Below are positions 12,590-23,575 of a stretch of DNA of 64,000 nucleotides, one piece after another. Position 1 is the stretch's first letter. Every line of letters starts with the position of its first letter. The DNA is from Periplaneta americana (taxonomy: Eukaryota; Arthropoda; Insecta; Blattodea; Blattidae), in assembly GCF_040183065.1 (NCBI RefSeq), contig NC_091125.1, forward strand, positions 127,430,121-127,494,120. The letters run 5' to 3'. Made by a program: the position numbers and the translations under genes. The notes below the pieces were generated by a model. That model had not been told where the DNA came from, did not search any database, and saw only the letters and a program-made list of their open reading frames with translations.

Positions 12590-12965
12590 CTTGCTGGACA
12601 AAATACTGTAAATAGACTATTTTATCTCATATCTAACAGACTTTCGAAACTTTGTATAGAAGTTATAGGTGGCATATATTTTTCGTGTAGCAACAATAGT
12701 TGTGCATAGGAGGAACTACCCCTTCATAGGTGCATTTAGACAAAATAGTAACTTCTTTACATATTTTTGTGAAAATGTAAACCTACAGATAGCTTATATG
12801 TTTTGTGTATAAACTTTTATTATGTATGTGTAAAAGTAACTACCCCTTTATAGGGGATGTATTTAGAAAAAAGTTAATAACTTCTCTCATATGTTATAAT
12901 TTTTATGAAACTTTTTACAGATGTTACAGGTAGCACACAAGCGTAGTCAGAGTTTGTAGACAAAA
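12590..12965 (+). repeat. Three diverged tandem units of about 125 bp
   Basis: The landmark AACTACCCCTTYATAGG occurs at about 12713 and 12839. Each unit also carries ATCTCATAT/TTACATAT, GAAACTTT and GATGTTACAGGTAGCA-like segments; the first unit is incomplete. The units differ greatly, so this is an old array. Confidence 0.7.
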
Positions 12966-14231
12966 AATTATTTTAACTCTAAATTCTGTACAATGTTCCA
13001 TAAAAATTTGTCAGCGATGTAGGTAATTTTATGCCATCGAATCGTTAAAAAAATCCATGTCGTTATTACACCGCAGAAATTACTTCTAGACAATAGCATC
13101 TGTTCAGTAGAAAAGTGGATTCCAAACTGGTCTAAGTCCAAATGACAAGTTATAAGAATGACAAAAACTGATAAAATAAATTTGACACCCTTAGACCGTT
13201 TGAAAAAAACTTATGCTGACACTAATTCAAGACCTAGAAGAGTCTGTTAAATAAACTTACACAGTTTATATAGGCTTGAGAAGGATAAATTAAAACTTGA
13301 ATAAAGCAAGTTAAAATCTTAAAAAGGGACTTAGGACACTTTGGAATTCACCTCTTCGATTGCGTAGTAAAGTTTGAGGTTGCAGTTTATGACAATCGCA
13401 GGAATCGTGCGAGGTAGCCTTGACAAGCGCATTCAATGTCTGTAAACATATAGGCGACAGTCTGACGAAAGAGAAATCTTTCCTTCAACACCTACGCTTG
13501 TTGTCAATAATGTTCAAGCATAATTTCAATGTCAACACTGAAATGTGTTCTTCTTATCATCATGTCTTCCATCAGTATCATTCTTCTCAGTAGAAGTAGA
13601 AATATAAATTGAAAGTAAATCAAACTGCGAACAAAAGTACAAAATAAAGAACTGAGTGTTTCAACATTTATTTTCCTTGATACAGAAAATAAGCCCGACT
13701 AAAGTCTTCAGTTGGATTACTGTGCTTCCGCTTCTACAATAATATCACATAGTTTGAGACTAGCTCTGTGTCGGTGTGTTGTATAAGTTGAAACTGTGTC
13801 TATATTTTAAAAATTGATCGAATGTTTTCACCTTGATTAGTTAATGACGTTACTCTGGCTGTTGCCTGCGTGTAGGATTGGCATTACGCCACATTCCTAC
13901 CAGGGCTGATCTCGTGAGCTCCCCATAGTAGTAAGAATGATTTTTGAAGTCCGAATGATCGCGCTCTAGCACATATCGTGATTCAGCTTCATGGTGCAAT
14001 CTCTCAACAAAACACTTCGCAGTTTTCTTTGGACATCCATCTTTTATAATTAATAAAATTATAAGCCAAATTTACGGATTGTTTATGTTTTTATGTTTTG
14101 TTTACCTTGCGTAAGCTAATCATTTTTTCTTTTCCATTTCTCTTTATGCTTATGCTTATCTTTTTTGTGTAAAACTATAGCCCTAGCATACATATGTAAA
14201 ATAGGGCTAACCCCCATTGGAGATACAGTAA
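12966..14231. other. No feature recognised
   Basis: AT-rich non-coding sequence. Confidence 0.4.
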
Positions 14232-14232
14232 C

Positions 14233-14301
<69 letters not shown>
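14232..14301. repeat. (AAT)n microsatellite
   Basis: About 23 uninterrupted AAT units. Confidence 0.98.
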
Positions 14302-14302
<1 letters not shown>

Positions 14303-15794
14303 TTGTAACAATGAAAATTATTCCATTTGTTTGATTTTTACCGTCTCTTGTTTCCTTCAGTGTCTCAAACTTACAAACGAAAACCTTTGAGAGTTTTATT
14401 TTCATCTGGCACCTATATTACATTCCATTCATCCTCTGAAACCTCACCATGACTTTTGGGACACAGTATATATAATGAAAGAAAATGTATATTTATTTTC
14501 TCATTATATAGACTATATATACAGAGTGATGAACCAAAAGTAATGTCATTAATTTTAGAGGGTTATTCTTTGAGATTTTTTAAACAAAAATGTTTAATAC
14601 AATTTCGCTCGTTTTTCTTCCTTTCCGAGATAAAAATTGTTTTATATTAAACATTTCATAGCGAGTTTTTAGCAAGCCATGGATTTAATTCCCAATATAC
14701 TTAGTCAATTCAAGAGAGCAGTGTATTATGATAATAAATCATTTTAAGAATTCTAGTTTTGTCCTTCAAATATGTAGAAATTTGATCCGAACAAATGTAA
14801 CTTTTTAAAATTCCTTTTCAGAACGAAAAGTTAGATTTGTTCTTATAAATTTCTACAGATTTCAGTATTACATTTTTTTTTAATTACAAAGTTGCTCTTT
14901 ACACGGCGGATAACGGTAAAAAGAATCCATTTTTATTAGTGTATTATTTCTTCAGCTTCACGTAGAAAAAACATTGTATGATACACAACAGCTATGCAGT
15001 CTCTTTTGGCTCTCGTGTGATTTGAGGGTCGAAACGTAGACGAACCCAAAAAAAAATGTCCCTTCACTGTCTAGTACTATAACTATTACTTCCATAAAAA
15101 TATTCCTCTTTAAATGCAGGATTTGGCTTGTCTCAAATTTTTCTCCGAAACCCCTTCATTAATTTTAATAAATTTAAATTATGCGTTACTTTTATAAGCT
15201 CTGTGCACATGTTTCCTTTTAAACTATAAACGATATTCAGAGATGAAACAGAAACGTAAGCAATATAGAATCAGAATAGCAGAAAAAGTAATGGTGGGGG
15301 AGGAACTTCCCCGGGAACTACTTCGTCCACCACACATTTTTTTGGACGTGCACGAGACAGAACTACAGTTTTTTTGTGCAAATTCGTTAGTTGGTGAATG
15401 ATGAGCAATGATTATGCAATTAAGCAAAGAATTTTGTTATGCACAAGTTGCCTTCTTCCTCTTCTTCCATGTGTCTGCAGCCAGCTGTGACAAAAAAGGA
15501 AAGAAAATCTAACATCGTTGTATGTGGACGAGAAACGCAACAGTGCTGTTGGAAATTTCTCTGTAGTTCTGAGTCAAGTTAACATTAATTTCAACCGCTG
15601 GGTAAACATATCACGTGTGAAACCAGGTTCCTACCCTTTCTCATGATTCACTGTCGCTACTCTAGTGTATTTCCGTCCGCGACAAAAAAAAAATCTGTAC
15701 AGTCTCATTGCAACAAAAATTCAAATAAGGTAAACGTGCTTTCATAAACTCTAAGAATATTTTCATTCATCAATAGTGTTCTGCCCAAGGGGAG
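14302..15794. other. No feature recognised
   Basis: AT-rich sequence. A 34-codon open frame near 15411-15515 begins MQLSKEFCYAQVAFFLFF and looks like a signal peptide, but it has no credible donor site and I do not call it a gene. Confidence 0.4.
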
Positions 15795-16195
15795 GTCCTT
15801 CACTACAAACCCAACTTTCTCCAATCTTTCCTATTTTCTGCCTTCCCCTTTGTCTCCTCATATGATTCAAATATCTTAATGTCGTCTATCATCTGATATT
15901 TTCTTCTGCCCAGAACTCTTTTCTCGTTCACCATTCCTTTCAGTGCATTCTTCAGTAGGCAGTTTCTTCTCAACCAATTCCTTTTTCTCTTTCTGATCAG
16001 TTTCAGCATCATTCTTTCTTCACCCACTCTTTCCAACACAGCTTCCAGTGACCCAACCAATTCCTTTTTCTCTTCCTAATCAGTTTCAGCATCATTCTTT
16101 CTTCACGCACTCTCTCCACAGCTTCATTTCTTATTCTGTCAATCCACTTCACACATTCCATTCTTCTCTATCCATATTTCAAATGCTTCTATTCG
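15795..16195 (-). mobile_element. LINE 3'-terminal ORF fragment
   Basis: The minus-strand frame contains RIEAFEIW, KWIDRIRNE, VGEERMMLKLIRKRKRNWL, RRNCLLKNAL and YQMIDDIKIFESYEETKGK, then RKDWRKLGL before the stop at 15803. This is the C-terminal end of a non-LTR retrotransposon polyprotein of a second type, distinct from the one at 3655. About 50 bp around 16040-16095 is duplicated in tandem and disrupts the frame. Confidence 0.75.
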
Positions 16196-17255
16196 CTATA
16201 ATTTCTTAATGTAAATAGGAATATATATTTACTAAAGTGTTTGGTTTTCAATCTAGAAACCACATTCTTTTGTTATTGTTATTATTGATGGCGAGGGACA
16301 GAGAAGTAAGATACGAAGATTTAGACCATATTTTCAGTCTACCTAGTCATATGTTATAGTATGTTTGTTTCTCCAGCGAGTTTGTGATGGTTTGACAACT
16401 TTTTGAAAACTGTTCCAATCTCAACTATTGCGCATGATCAGCAATGATCGGTGTAAAGTTAATTTCAAGCCATACCTGTACGAATGTTCATATACAGATA
16501 CGTAAATAAAATTTGGAGCTCCTTTATATATATATAAAACTTATGGACAATCGTGAGAAATTGTTGCCTACATACAGGTGGACTCCCATCAAAACTAGCT
16601 CCAAATTTTAATTCCGTATCTGTACTGTAAAATAATTTATTAAAATATTGAAGATAACCTATAATTAAATTTCAAGGTGTATTTTAATAACCAAATAGGC
16701 TATAGATAAGCATGGAGACATACAATTAATGTTAATGTAAAAAATATGTGTGTACCAGTCCAGCGGGTAAAAATAAAATACAACTATCTTAATCCGCATG
16801 CGTCAATGTGATTTGAGATTTCATTGCGCTTGATCCGCGAATTTTTCTGATCGTCAGGAATTGGGTTGGTGACTGTTTGATATGCTGCAAGAACGCCTAA
16901 CTTTAATCAGCAAGTAGTCAAAGTTTGAACTTATCGTTACACGAAAAGTAAAGTCAATGTTAGGTAACATGTGCTGAAATATACTTAGTGCGTTTCTGTA
17001 GATCTCCATACACCTATTATAAGAAAACGAAAGCTTATATACAACAGATCGGTAGTTATTAATCTTGTCCGCTGCCAGCACTTCTTATATTTCAAAATAT
17101 GCTGCTGTAGGCCTATCTCCCAAAACAGCCGTTGTTTTTTTATATCGTAGGCTAACTAAAATGCATTTGAGTCATATGGAAAGAAAATTCACCTGCATTC
17201 ATTCATTAGGAAACAAAGTAGAACTTGATACCATACTAATCTAATGATTTACAAG
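16196..17255. other. No feature recognised
   Basis: AT-rich non-coding sequence. Confidence 0.4.
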
Positions 17256-17262
17256 ATAATAT

Positions 17263-17682
17263 TCAGTCTGTAATATACAGTCACGAAGCTCAATACGTAG
17301 TAAATATGCATCCATAGATAGTTGCTAACCACTAGGATCGTTAATATCGCTTCATTACAGACAATAGAAAGCTATGGTTTATTTAACGATGCTCGTAACT
17401 GCAGAAGTTATATCAGCGTCGCCGGATGTACCGGAATTTTGTCCCGCAGGAGTTCTTTTACATGCCAGTAAACTACTGACATGAGCCTATCGCATTTGAG
17501 CACACTTAAATCCCATCGACCTGGCCCGGGATCGAACCCGCAACCTTGGGCATAGAAGGCCAGCGCTATACCAACTCGCCAACCAGGTCGACATTACAGA
17601 CAATGCGAAATGGTACCGGCACAGTCTATTGTTCCTAGCACCCTCACAACTCAAGCTTCGTGACTGTATATACTAGACAGTG
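17263..17682 (+). mobile_element. MITE family M, copy 2, interrupted by a SINE
   Basis: The ends carry the family inverted repeats, flanked by ATAATAT at 17256-17262 and 17683-17689. The middle is split by the SINE at 17366-17591; removing it restores the usual MITE of about 180 bp. Confidence 0.93.
17366..17591 (-). repeat. SINE family A nested in the MITE
   Basis: On the minus strand: tRNA-like head with B-box GGGTTCGATCCCGG, then body AAGTGTGCTTAAA, CGGGACAAAATTCCGGTACA and GACGCTGATATAAC, ending in GTTAAATAAA. The 13-bp direct repeat CATTACAGACAAT stands at 17353-17365 and 17592-17604, so the SINE inserted after the MITE. Other copies: 31500, 39340, 44505, 49062. Confidence 0.93.
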
Positions 17683-17699
17683 ATAATATAACCAATTAA

Positions 17700-18293
17700 A
17701 TTTGCTTTCCACACAAATGTATTTGTGGTGCAGATGTCGATTCTTCTGGCCCCCATGTATTAAGTTGCCTCAAAAATTCTGGACGATTTTCCAGACACGT
17801 CATGATTAACATCATTGAAAGAGCCGTAATTTCCGCTGGTTTTCCTACCATCCTAGAACCCAATGGCATAAATCGTTCCGATGGCAAACGTCCAGATGGT
17901 TTAACTGTAACACGATGGTCCAAAGGCAAATCACTTTTATGGGACGCCACTTGTTATAACACCTTCGCTTCTTCTTATTTGCCCAAAACTTCCAAACTCG
18001 CTGGATCAGCTGCTGCATCTGCCTTGACAATTAAACGCAATAAGTATCTCGATCTTCTGGATCGATATAATTTTGTCGTTTTCACCGTAGAATCTATGGA
18101 CCCATGGTGTTCAGAGGCGAAGTTGTTAACTTCTGATACCGGCAAGTATTTATCAGCACTTACCGGTGACTCTCGCCCTACGGCTTTCCTCCGCCAAAGA
18201 ATTAGTATTGCCATTCAACGAAGGAACGCTATAAGTGTTATGGGGACTTTTCCAGAATCTAAATCATTGGAAGAAATATTTTATTTCGTGTAG
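17700..18293 (+). CDS. Orphan restriction-endonuclease-like domain of a retroelement protein, 5' partial
   Basis: The frame is open from 17700 to TAG at 18291-18293 (197 residues), with no stop; the first ATG is only at 17802. The N-terminal part has a zinc-ribbon-like pattern HKCICG...GPHVLSC followed by RFSRH. The centre has RSDGKRPDGLTV, WSKGKSLLWDATC and, later, FTVESMDP. The last part has TAFLRQRISIAIQRRNA and VMGTF. The D-x-K-R-P-D ... W-D-x-T spacing suits a PD-(D/E)XK-type nuclease. From memory, such domains stand C-terminal to reverse transcriptases in repeats of many invertebrates and recall the endonuclease of the R2/CRE-type LINEs; the exact clade is unsure. The reverse transcriptase is absent. 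A MITE insertion abuts the left edge. Confidence 0.7.
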   Translation: MCFPHKCICGADVDSSGPHVLSCLKNSGRFSRHVMINIIERAVISAGFPTILEPNGINRSDGKRPDGLTVTRWSKGKSLLWDATCYNTFASSYLPKTSKLAGSAAASALTIKRNKYLDLLDRYNFVVFTVESMDPWCSEAKLLTSDTGKYLSALTGDSRPTAFLRQRISIAIQRRNAISVMGTFPESKSLEEIFYFV

Positions 18294-19229
18294 AGCTGTA
18301 GACAGTTTTTCGCATCCTTTAGTTCTATTGCTAATTTCTAGTTTGTCCTTTACTCAATTGTTTAATTTAAATTTCAAATTTGAATTAAATTTTATTTTGT
18401 ACAACACAGTTTGATATGTTTTTTTAGATAATATTGTTCTAAATTAAAGCATTAGGTAAAATTGTTAAGTGGGATAAAACAAAAAAAAAATCAATTAGAT
18501 TTTACAAACTGTAAGAATATTTACGGATGAATAATGATAGAGCAGTGGTGACCAATTTTATTTATCTACTCGTCTTCTGTTAATCTAGAATTCTACAGTA
18601 GATTTTAACCACATGATCAAAGTTCTACTATTTCTGAATACCCAGTTTTCGTTAAAGTCGTCACAAATAAGAACGTAAAATTCAACATTTTTGATGTTCG
18701 ATGTATTTTACTACTCCAATAACGTGGGTCCTGTGTTAGTAAACTGAAGGCTAAGAACGTGAGACATCTCCGAGCTTTCAACATTTCGTTCTTTTTTATG
18801 TTGATGTATATGAATCAGAATATAAAACTTGCTCACTGTATTACTCACATATTACAGATAAAGATTTTCAAGATATTCAAGAAAAAAATTGCAACAAATA
18901 CCGTGAATGAATATTATTACGTGACTTATAACCGACATAAATTTGTGTCTAATAGTTCCATTTGTCAATTTGACATTTTATGTTACAGATAGCCCTACCC
19001 TGTGAAGAATTTCTGATTAAGTGCAATTTAAGGAAACTCTCAGGATCAAATGGCTGGCGGTAAGAAATATTTCAAGGTTTTAAACCAAATTTCTCTTTAT
19101 AAAAGAAATATTCAACTTCTCGAAAGAGTGTTATTTAGTTCTATTTGACAATAAATTTGTTTTATAAAAAATTGTTCAAGTTCCACGTCTGACATACAGC
19201 GATGGCTACTATTTTAGAAAATTTCTCAT
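18294..19229. other. No supported gene; candidate orphan exon
   Basis: AT-rich. The stretch 18990-19060 is bounded by a good acceptor (TTTTATGTTACAG) and donor (GGCG/GTAAGA), with one open phase, but it does not join in frame to the exon at 19716, so it is left unassigned. Confidence 0.3.
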
Positions 19230-19408
19230 AACTATACGAATAAAGTAGTGGTGGTGGTGATTTTACATCATGATAGTGATGATAACCTGATGATAGTGTT
19301 GTGCTGTTGGTGGTGACAATGTTATTACTGTTAGTAGTGATGGTGATAATAATGATGATTATAGTAATGGTGATTGTGGAGTTGGTGGTATTGTTGTTAA
19401 AGTTAGTT

Positions 19409-19461
<53 letters not shown>

Positions 19462-19560
19462 AGTCATAGTACTGGAAATGTTGGTAGAGTGATAGTAGTT
19501 GTGGTCGTAATGGTTGTGATGCTGGCAGTGGTCATTGGTTTTCTTTTGCAGAAAAAGATG
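19230..19560. repeat. GTG/GAT-rich low-complexity tract with (GAT)n core
   Basis: The perfect core is (GAT)n at 19413-19461, about 16 units. The flanks are irregular GATGGTGATAATAATGATG-like sequence. Confidence 0.93.
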
Positions 19561-19715
19561 GTGGAACTCTGTGTAGAATATAAAGCGGACTGTGAGATGA
19601 TTACAGTACACGTAAATGTTGTAGACATAGAGAAGAAATTTAAAATTTCCAAATTCTTTTTAATTTCCATAAGTATAGTGATTGTTGTGACAAATAAATT
19701 AATTATTATTTTCAG

Positions 19716-22700
19716 ATAATGGTTACCATGGGAATGGGACAATATGCCCTCGAAGGTATGTATCAGTAATACATTTTTATTTATTTTTCTGAATACAGTG
19801 AAATAAAGCTACTTTTTTTGGATTCTACTTCCCTTAAGAGGAGTGAAAAATACTCCCCCTTTCATAGCAATTAGGAATGTGCATATTGTCTTCTCTGTAG
19901 TATGAATATTGTGAGTCACGCTAACCACATCAGCAAAAGTTCTTTATTATTTTAATTTCTACCACTGTAATAAACAAATGGCTCATTACGCCCAATCGAC
20001 ACAAGTTCCAAACATAACTAAAACGTCTTCTTAAAAAAATTGTTCAGATAAAATTATAAATTTTGGCCACTCGACCGAAATTACGAGGGCCGTAAGAAAA
20101 TAAGTTCGCCAAGGGCCGTAAACAGACACAAAACACAATTTCATTTTAAAAAATTTATTGGGACAGACACAGCAATTGTTGACATACTTTTCAACATATT
20201 CCATACCGGAATTGGGACATTTTTTGTAATATTATGGGGTCCACAGAGAGGTGCAGACGGCTGTCAAACGCTGGTTCCGATCCCAGACGACTGACTTCTA
20301 CGACATAAGGATACAAAAACTAATCCCATGGTATGACAAATGTCTCAATTCCAGTAGGGGATATGTTGACAAATAGCGCAACAATTGTTTATGTGTTTTA
20401 TTAAATTTTTCCACGCAATTGTGCTTTTTTTCTGTAAACGACCTGAGGGAAAATCACTTTCTGGACGACTTCGTAATTGCGGTGCAGTAAACAAAATTTG
20501 TATAAACAGTTCTTTTGACAAATGGTGGAAGAAAAAGAATTAACTCTTTTATCTGCCCCCATCAGAATGTTTGCTTGTTAGCTTTGTTTTGTTTTCTCAT
20601 GTTCACTGAACAGCAGTGTAGGCCTAAGTAGGGTTAGGATGCAGCCATATAAATCTACGCTGTTGCGGTTTGTTTGGAGAATCTAGGTGTAAGTAGGCCT
20701 AGTTTAGTATAAAAAGTGTAAACTATATAAACTTCCAAAATTATATAGGCAGTACATATCTATCTGCTGAACAAAATTTAAAATTTCATTCATTTATTTA
20801 TTTAATTAATTAATTAATTTATTTATTTATTCTGGTGTAATTAAGGCCATCAGGCCTTCTCTTCCACAACACCAGGAATACAAATACAATAATATAGAAA
20901 AACAGAGAAAAAATACAGTATATACAAAATAAAGCTACACAAAAAATAAAGAGAGAGAGAGAGAGAGAGAGAGGAAAAACACTATAAACAAAGTAAAGCC
21001 ACACAAAAATATACACAGGTTGCAGTCACACAAACTTTAAATGAGTGATTAAGTATCATAATTAATTGTATCCTAACTAATTAACTAACATAAACAAGAA
21101 ACTTGCAATTTTAATCTAGATTTAAAAAAAAAAGAAAAAGAAAAAAAACACAAATTAATACCTCTAGCAATACCTAAAAACATTAACTAAGACAAAATTT
21201 TCCAATTTAATTTTGAATTGTGATAAAGTCCGGCAGTCCCTGACGTCATTAGGTAACGAATTCCAGAGGCGTGGTATTTCTACAGTATAGGAAGATGAGG
21301 GATAGAAAGAAGTGCTTGATGTCAGTTTCGAAGAGTTGTAAGAAATTGAAAGCGCGATAACAGATAATTCGGAGTAGAAGTATGCATGATTCTAAACAGA
21401 AGAGACAGTGAATGTATTGTTCTTCGTTTCTTCAGACGCACCCATGAAAGTAACTGGAGGGAAGGTGTTATATGGTCAAATTTACGAGTATTGCAGATGA
21501 ATCGTATGCACACATTATGAACACGTTGTAATCTCTCAGCTAAGAGTGAACTTACATTAGTTAGCAGGGAATCGCAATAATCAAAATGGGGCATTACAAG
21601 TGTCTGAATAAGATTCTTTTTTAGACTAAGTGGTAGAAATTCTTTCATATGGAACAAGGAGTGAAGTTGAGTGTTTAGTGAAATTTAATTATATCTTAAA
21701 ATTTTATTTTTAATTTGTAAGATACCATGTTTTAAAGATTGATAGTAGTTTCATTATTTGTTTAAATTTCGACTGAACGTAAATGACCTTGCACCCAACA
21801 CATACCAATAGACAACAGAGTAACAAACGACTGCTTCAGCGTACATACCGGGCAAAGTAGCCTAAATAACGACTGTCATTTCTCTTTTCCAAAAACGTTA
21901 GACTCACAAAACACTAATCTTTCTGGGAAACCACGACAGTTATAGAAAAACAACATTTGCCTTTTTTCTTCAGTTATTTCGATGCCTTATCACCATATTT
22001 TTTGGCAGTTTATATCGTTTACACTCAGTATATAGTGCATATATTTTAACTTTCCACGCTCGCGGATGCAGAGCGGAAGCTGCTGTGCACAGAGCAGCTG
22101 CACACATGCCAGCGTGGCAAGATAAAATATACACACTGCATTTTTCTATAATTTTAGCATTTTCTGGTTAAAATACCTGTTATTTTTACTACTCCTGGAA
22201 TATGCGATGACAAGGGTAGAAAATTCGGGAAATACTGATATGTGGCTTTGCAAATGAAAGGAGTATCTATTATATTTAGAATGTAATCGTGTAAAATTTT
22301 ATTAAAAAAAATTATTGAAATAAATACTACTTTAACTTAGAAAGCATATTGTGATAATTCAGACTGTCAATGTTATAATACCATATGATACAATATAATA
22401 TTGTGTTATTTATTCAGTCATATGACAAATCAATTTTACAAAAACTAATGACACTTATCCATATATGTAGTCATTATGTTCTATACGATGAAAATTACGA
22501 ACGTTTTCGCCCTTCGGGCATCATCAGGGTCTTTGTATAATATCTTATATCTGGTCTCTGTGGTAAAATACAATGATAATTTAATGAAAATGAACTGTTT
22601 AAAATTAACTTATGATGTGTCTAAAATAGTGTACAGACTTAATATGCGTAAAATTACAAACTGTAACTGCATCGCGATGATACATAAAATTGTGAAACTG

Positions 22701-23575
22701 TTAGTAATGTTCCTCATTTAAACTTCATAATACTGATGTATATATGTCGATCTTGTTTCAATGGTTTGACTTGGACGGTGAATTGCATCTGAAATATATA
22801 TTATAGATATAGTAAAAGAAGAGAAACTACAAACGTGAAAATAATAGTCAAATTAATTGTCAAATGTACTCACGTTTTAAACGTGTGTATTGCACAAGCT
22901 GTTTTGTAATTTTTCATTGCGAATATTCTGTGAAGTGGTATTTATCTGTAATGAAAACTTTAGTATCAAAATATGTAGGCTAAATTTGGAGTATGGAAAT
23001 ATATTAATTATGTGAGTCTGTACACTATTTTAGACATATCATAAGTTAATTTTAAACAGTTCATTTTTATTAATTCATCTTTGTATTTTACCACAGAGAC
23101 CAGATATAAGATATTATACAAAGAGCCTAATGATGCCCGAAGGGCGAAAACGTTCGTAATTTTCATTGTATAGAACATAATGACTACATATATGGATAAG
23201 TGTCATTAGTTTTTGTAAAATTGATTTGCCATATGACTGAATAAATAACACAATATTATATTGTATCATATGGTAATACTATTTTAATTGTCGCGTGGTA
23301 TGTGCAATGCTAAAAACTGTAAGAATCTAATTACAATTTTTTTCAGCTTCACCCATGATCCAATTGATGACGAGCCTTCAATTTCCAGAACATGTACGTT
23401 CGGAGGTTTAGTTACCAGTGCGGATAAAGTAGACTCACCAGCAAAAGAAACAACTTCATTTACACCTGACGGATCTGAAAAATCTAACTCCATTGATAAG
23501 TTGAATAAAGAGGAAGAAGAGAATGTGGATGAACACACAAACGAAGTCGAACGCAGTGAAGAAAACACAGAGTAA
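19716..23575 (+). CDS. Gene C (tentative): last two exons of an unrecognised protein
   Basis: Exon 19716-19755 (40 nt) follows the acceptor AATTATTATTTTCAG and precedes the donor GTATGT. The terminal exon 23347-23575 follows ACAATTTTTTTCAG and ends in TAA. If the first exon enters in phase 1 and leaves in phase 2, as in genes A and B, the joined frame stays open: DNGYHGNGTICPRS, then SFTHDPIDDEPSISRTC and TFGGLVTSADKVDSPAKETT, finishing in an acidic tail (EEEENVDEHTNE). Intron length would be 3.6 kb. I found no first exon with a signal peptide between about 7 kb and 19.7 kb. The C-x-C and W-T-P motifs of genes A/B are absent, so kinship rests only on phases, a tiny middle exon and an SPAKET word shared with protein A. 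It may be an unrelated gene or a chance alignment of splice-like sites. Confidence 0.4.
20759..21665 (-). mobile_element. LINE 3' end with reverse-transcriptase C-terminal remnant
   Basis: Minus-strand frame 21657-21322 reads SLKKNLIQTLVMPHFDYCDSL, ERLQRVHNVCIRFICN, DHITPSLQLLSWVRLKKRR and YLLSRFQFL. This is the tail of a CR1/L2/Jockey-like reverse transcriptase ORF. The 3' UTR contains GAGAAGGCCTGATGGCCTTA and ends in AATAAATAAATAAAT. The same tail recurs at 36125-36180, and upstream parts recur around 35860-35956. A (GA)n run lies at 20949-20972. Confidence 0.8.
22033..22139. repeat. Imperfect inverted repeat of about 107 bp
   Basis: GTGCATATATTTTAACTTTC at the left pairs with the complement of AAGATAAAATATACACACTG at the right. 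A second small palindrome around CTGCTGTGCACAGAGCAG sits at the centre. Possibly a tiny MITE; I saw no clear target duplication. Confidence 0.5.
22376..23280. mobile_element. Palindromic element with about 265-bp arms and hammerhead-like motifs
   Basis: The left arm (22376-22640) and right arm (23015-23280) are near-perfect reverse complements, separated by about 375 bp. Both arms carry ACCATATGATACAATATAAT, TGACACTTATCCATATATG and a core of the form CTGATGATGCCCGAAGGGC followed by GAAAAC: minus strand at 22504-22527, plus strand at 23127-23150 with CTAATGA. The core resembles hammerhead-ribozyme motifs reported in Penelope-like elements. No protein is encoded. The element ends about 65 bp before the terminal exon of tentative gene C. 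Confidence 0.75.

Noticed and set aside
15411..15515. Signal-peptide-like 34-codon frame, candidate first exon of gene C
   Set aside because: No donor in phase 1 and far from the next exon.
18990..19060. 71-nt exon-like segment with good acceptor and donor
   Set aside because: Joining it to the exon at 19716 gives an immediate stop; no other partner found.
19301..19611. Open frames on both strands rich in Met/Val or Ile/Thr/Asn
   Set aside because: Low-complexity translation of the GAT/GTG tract.
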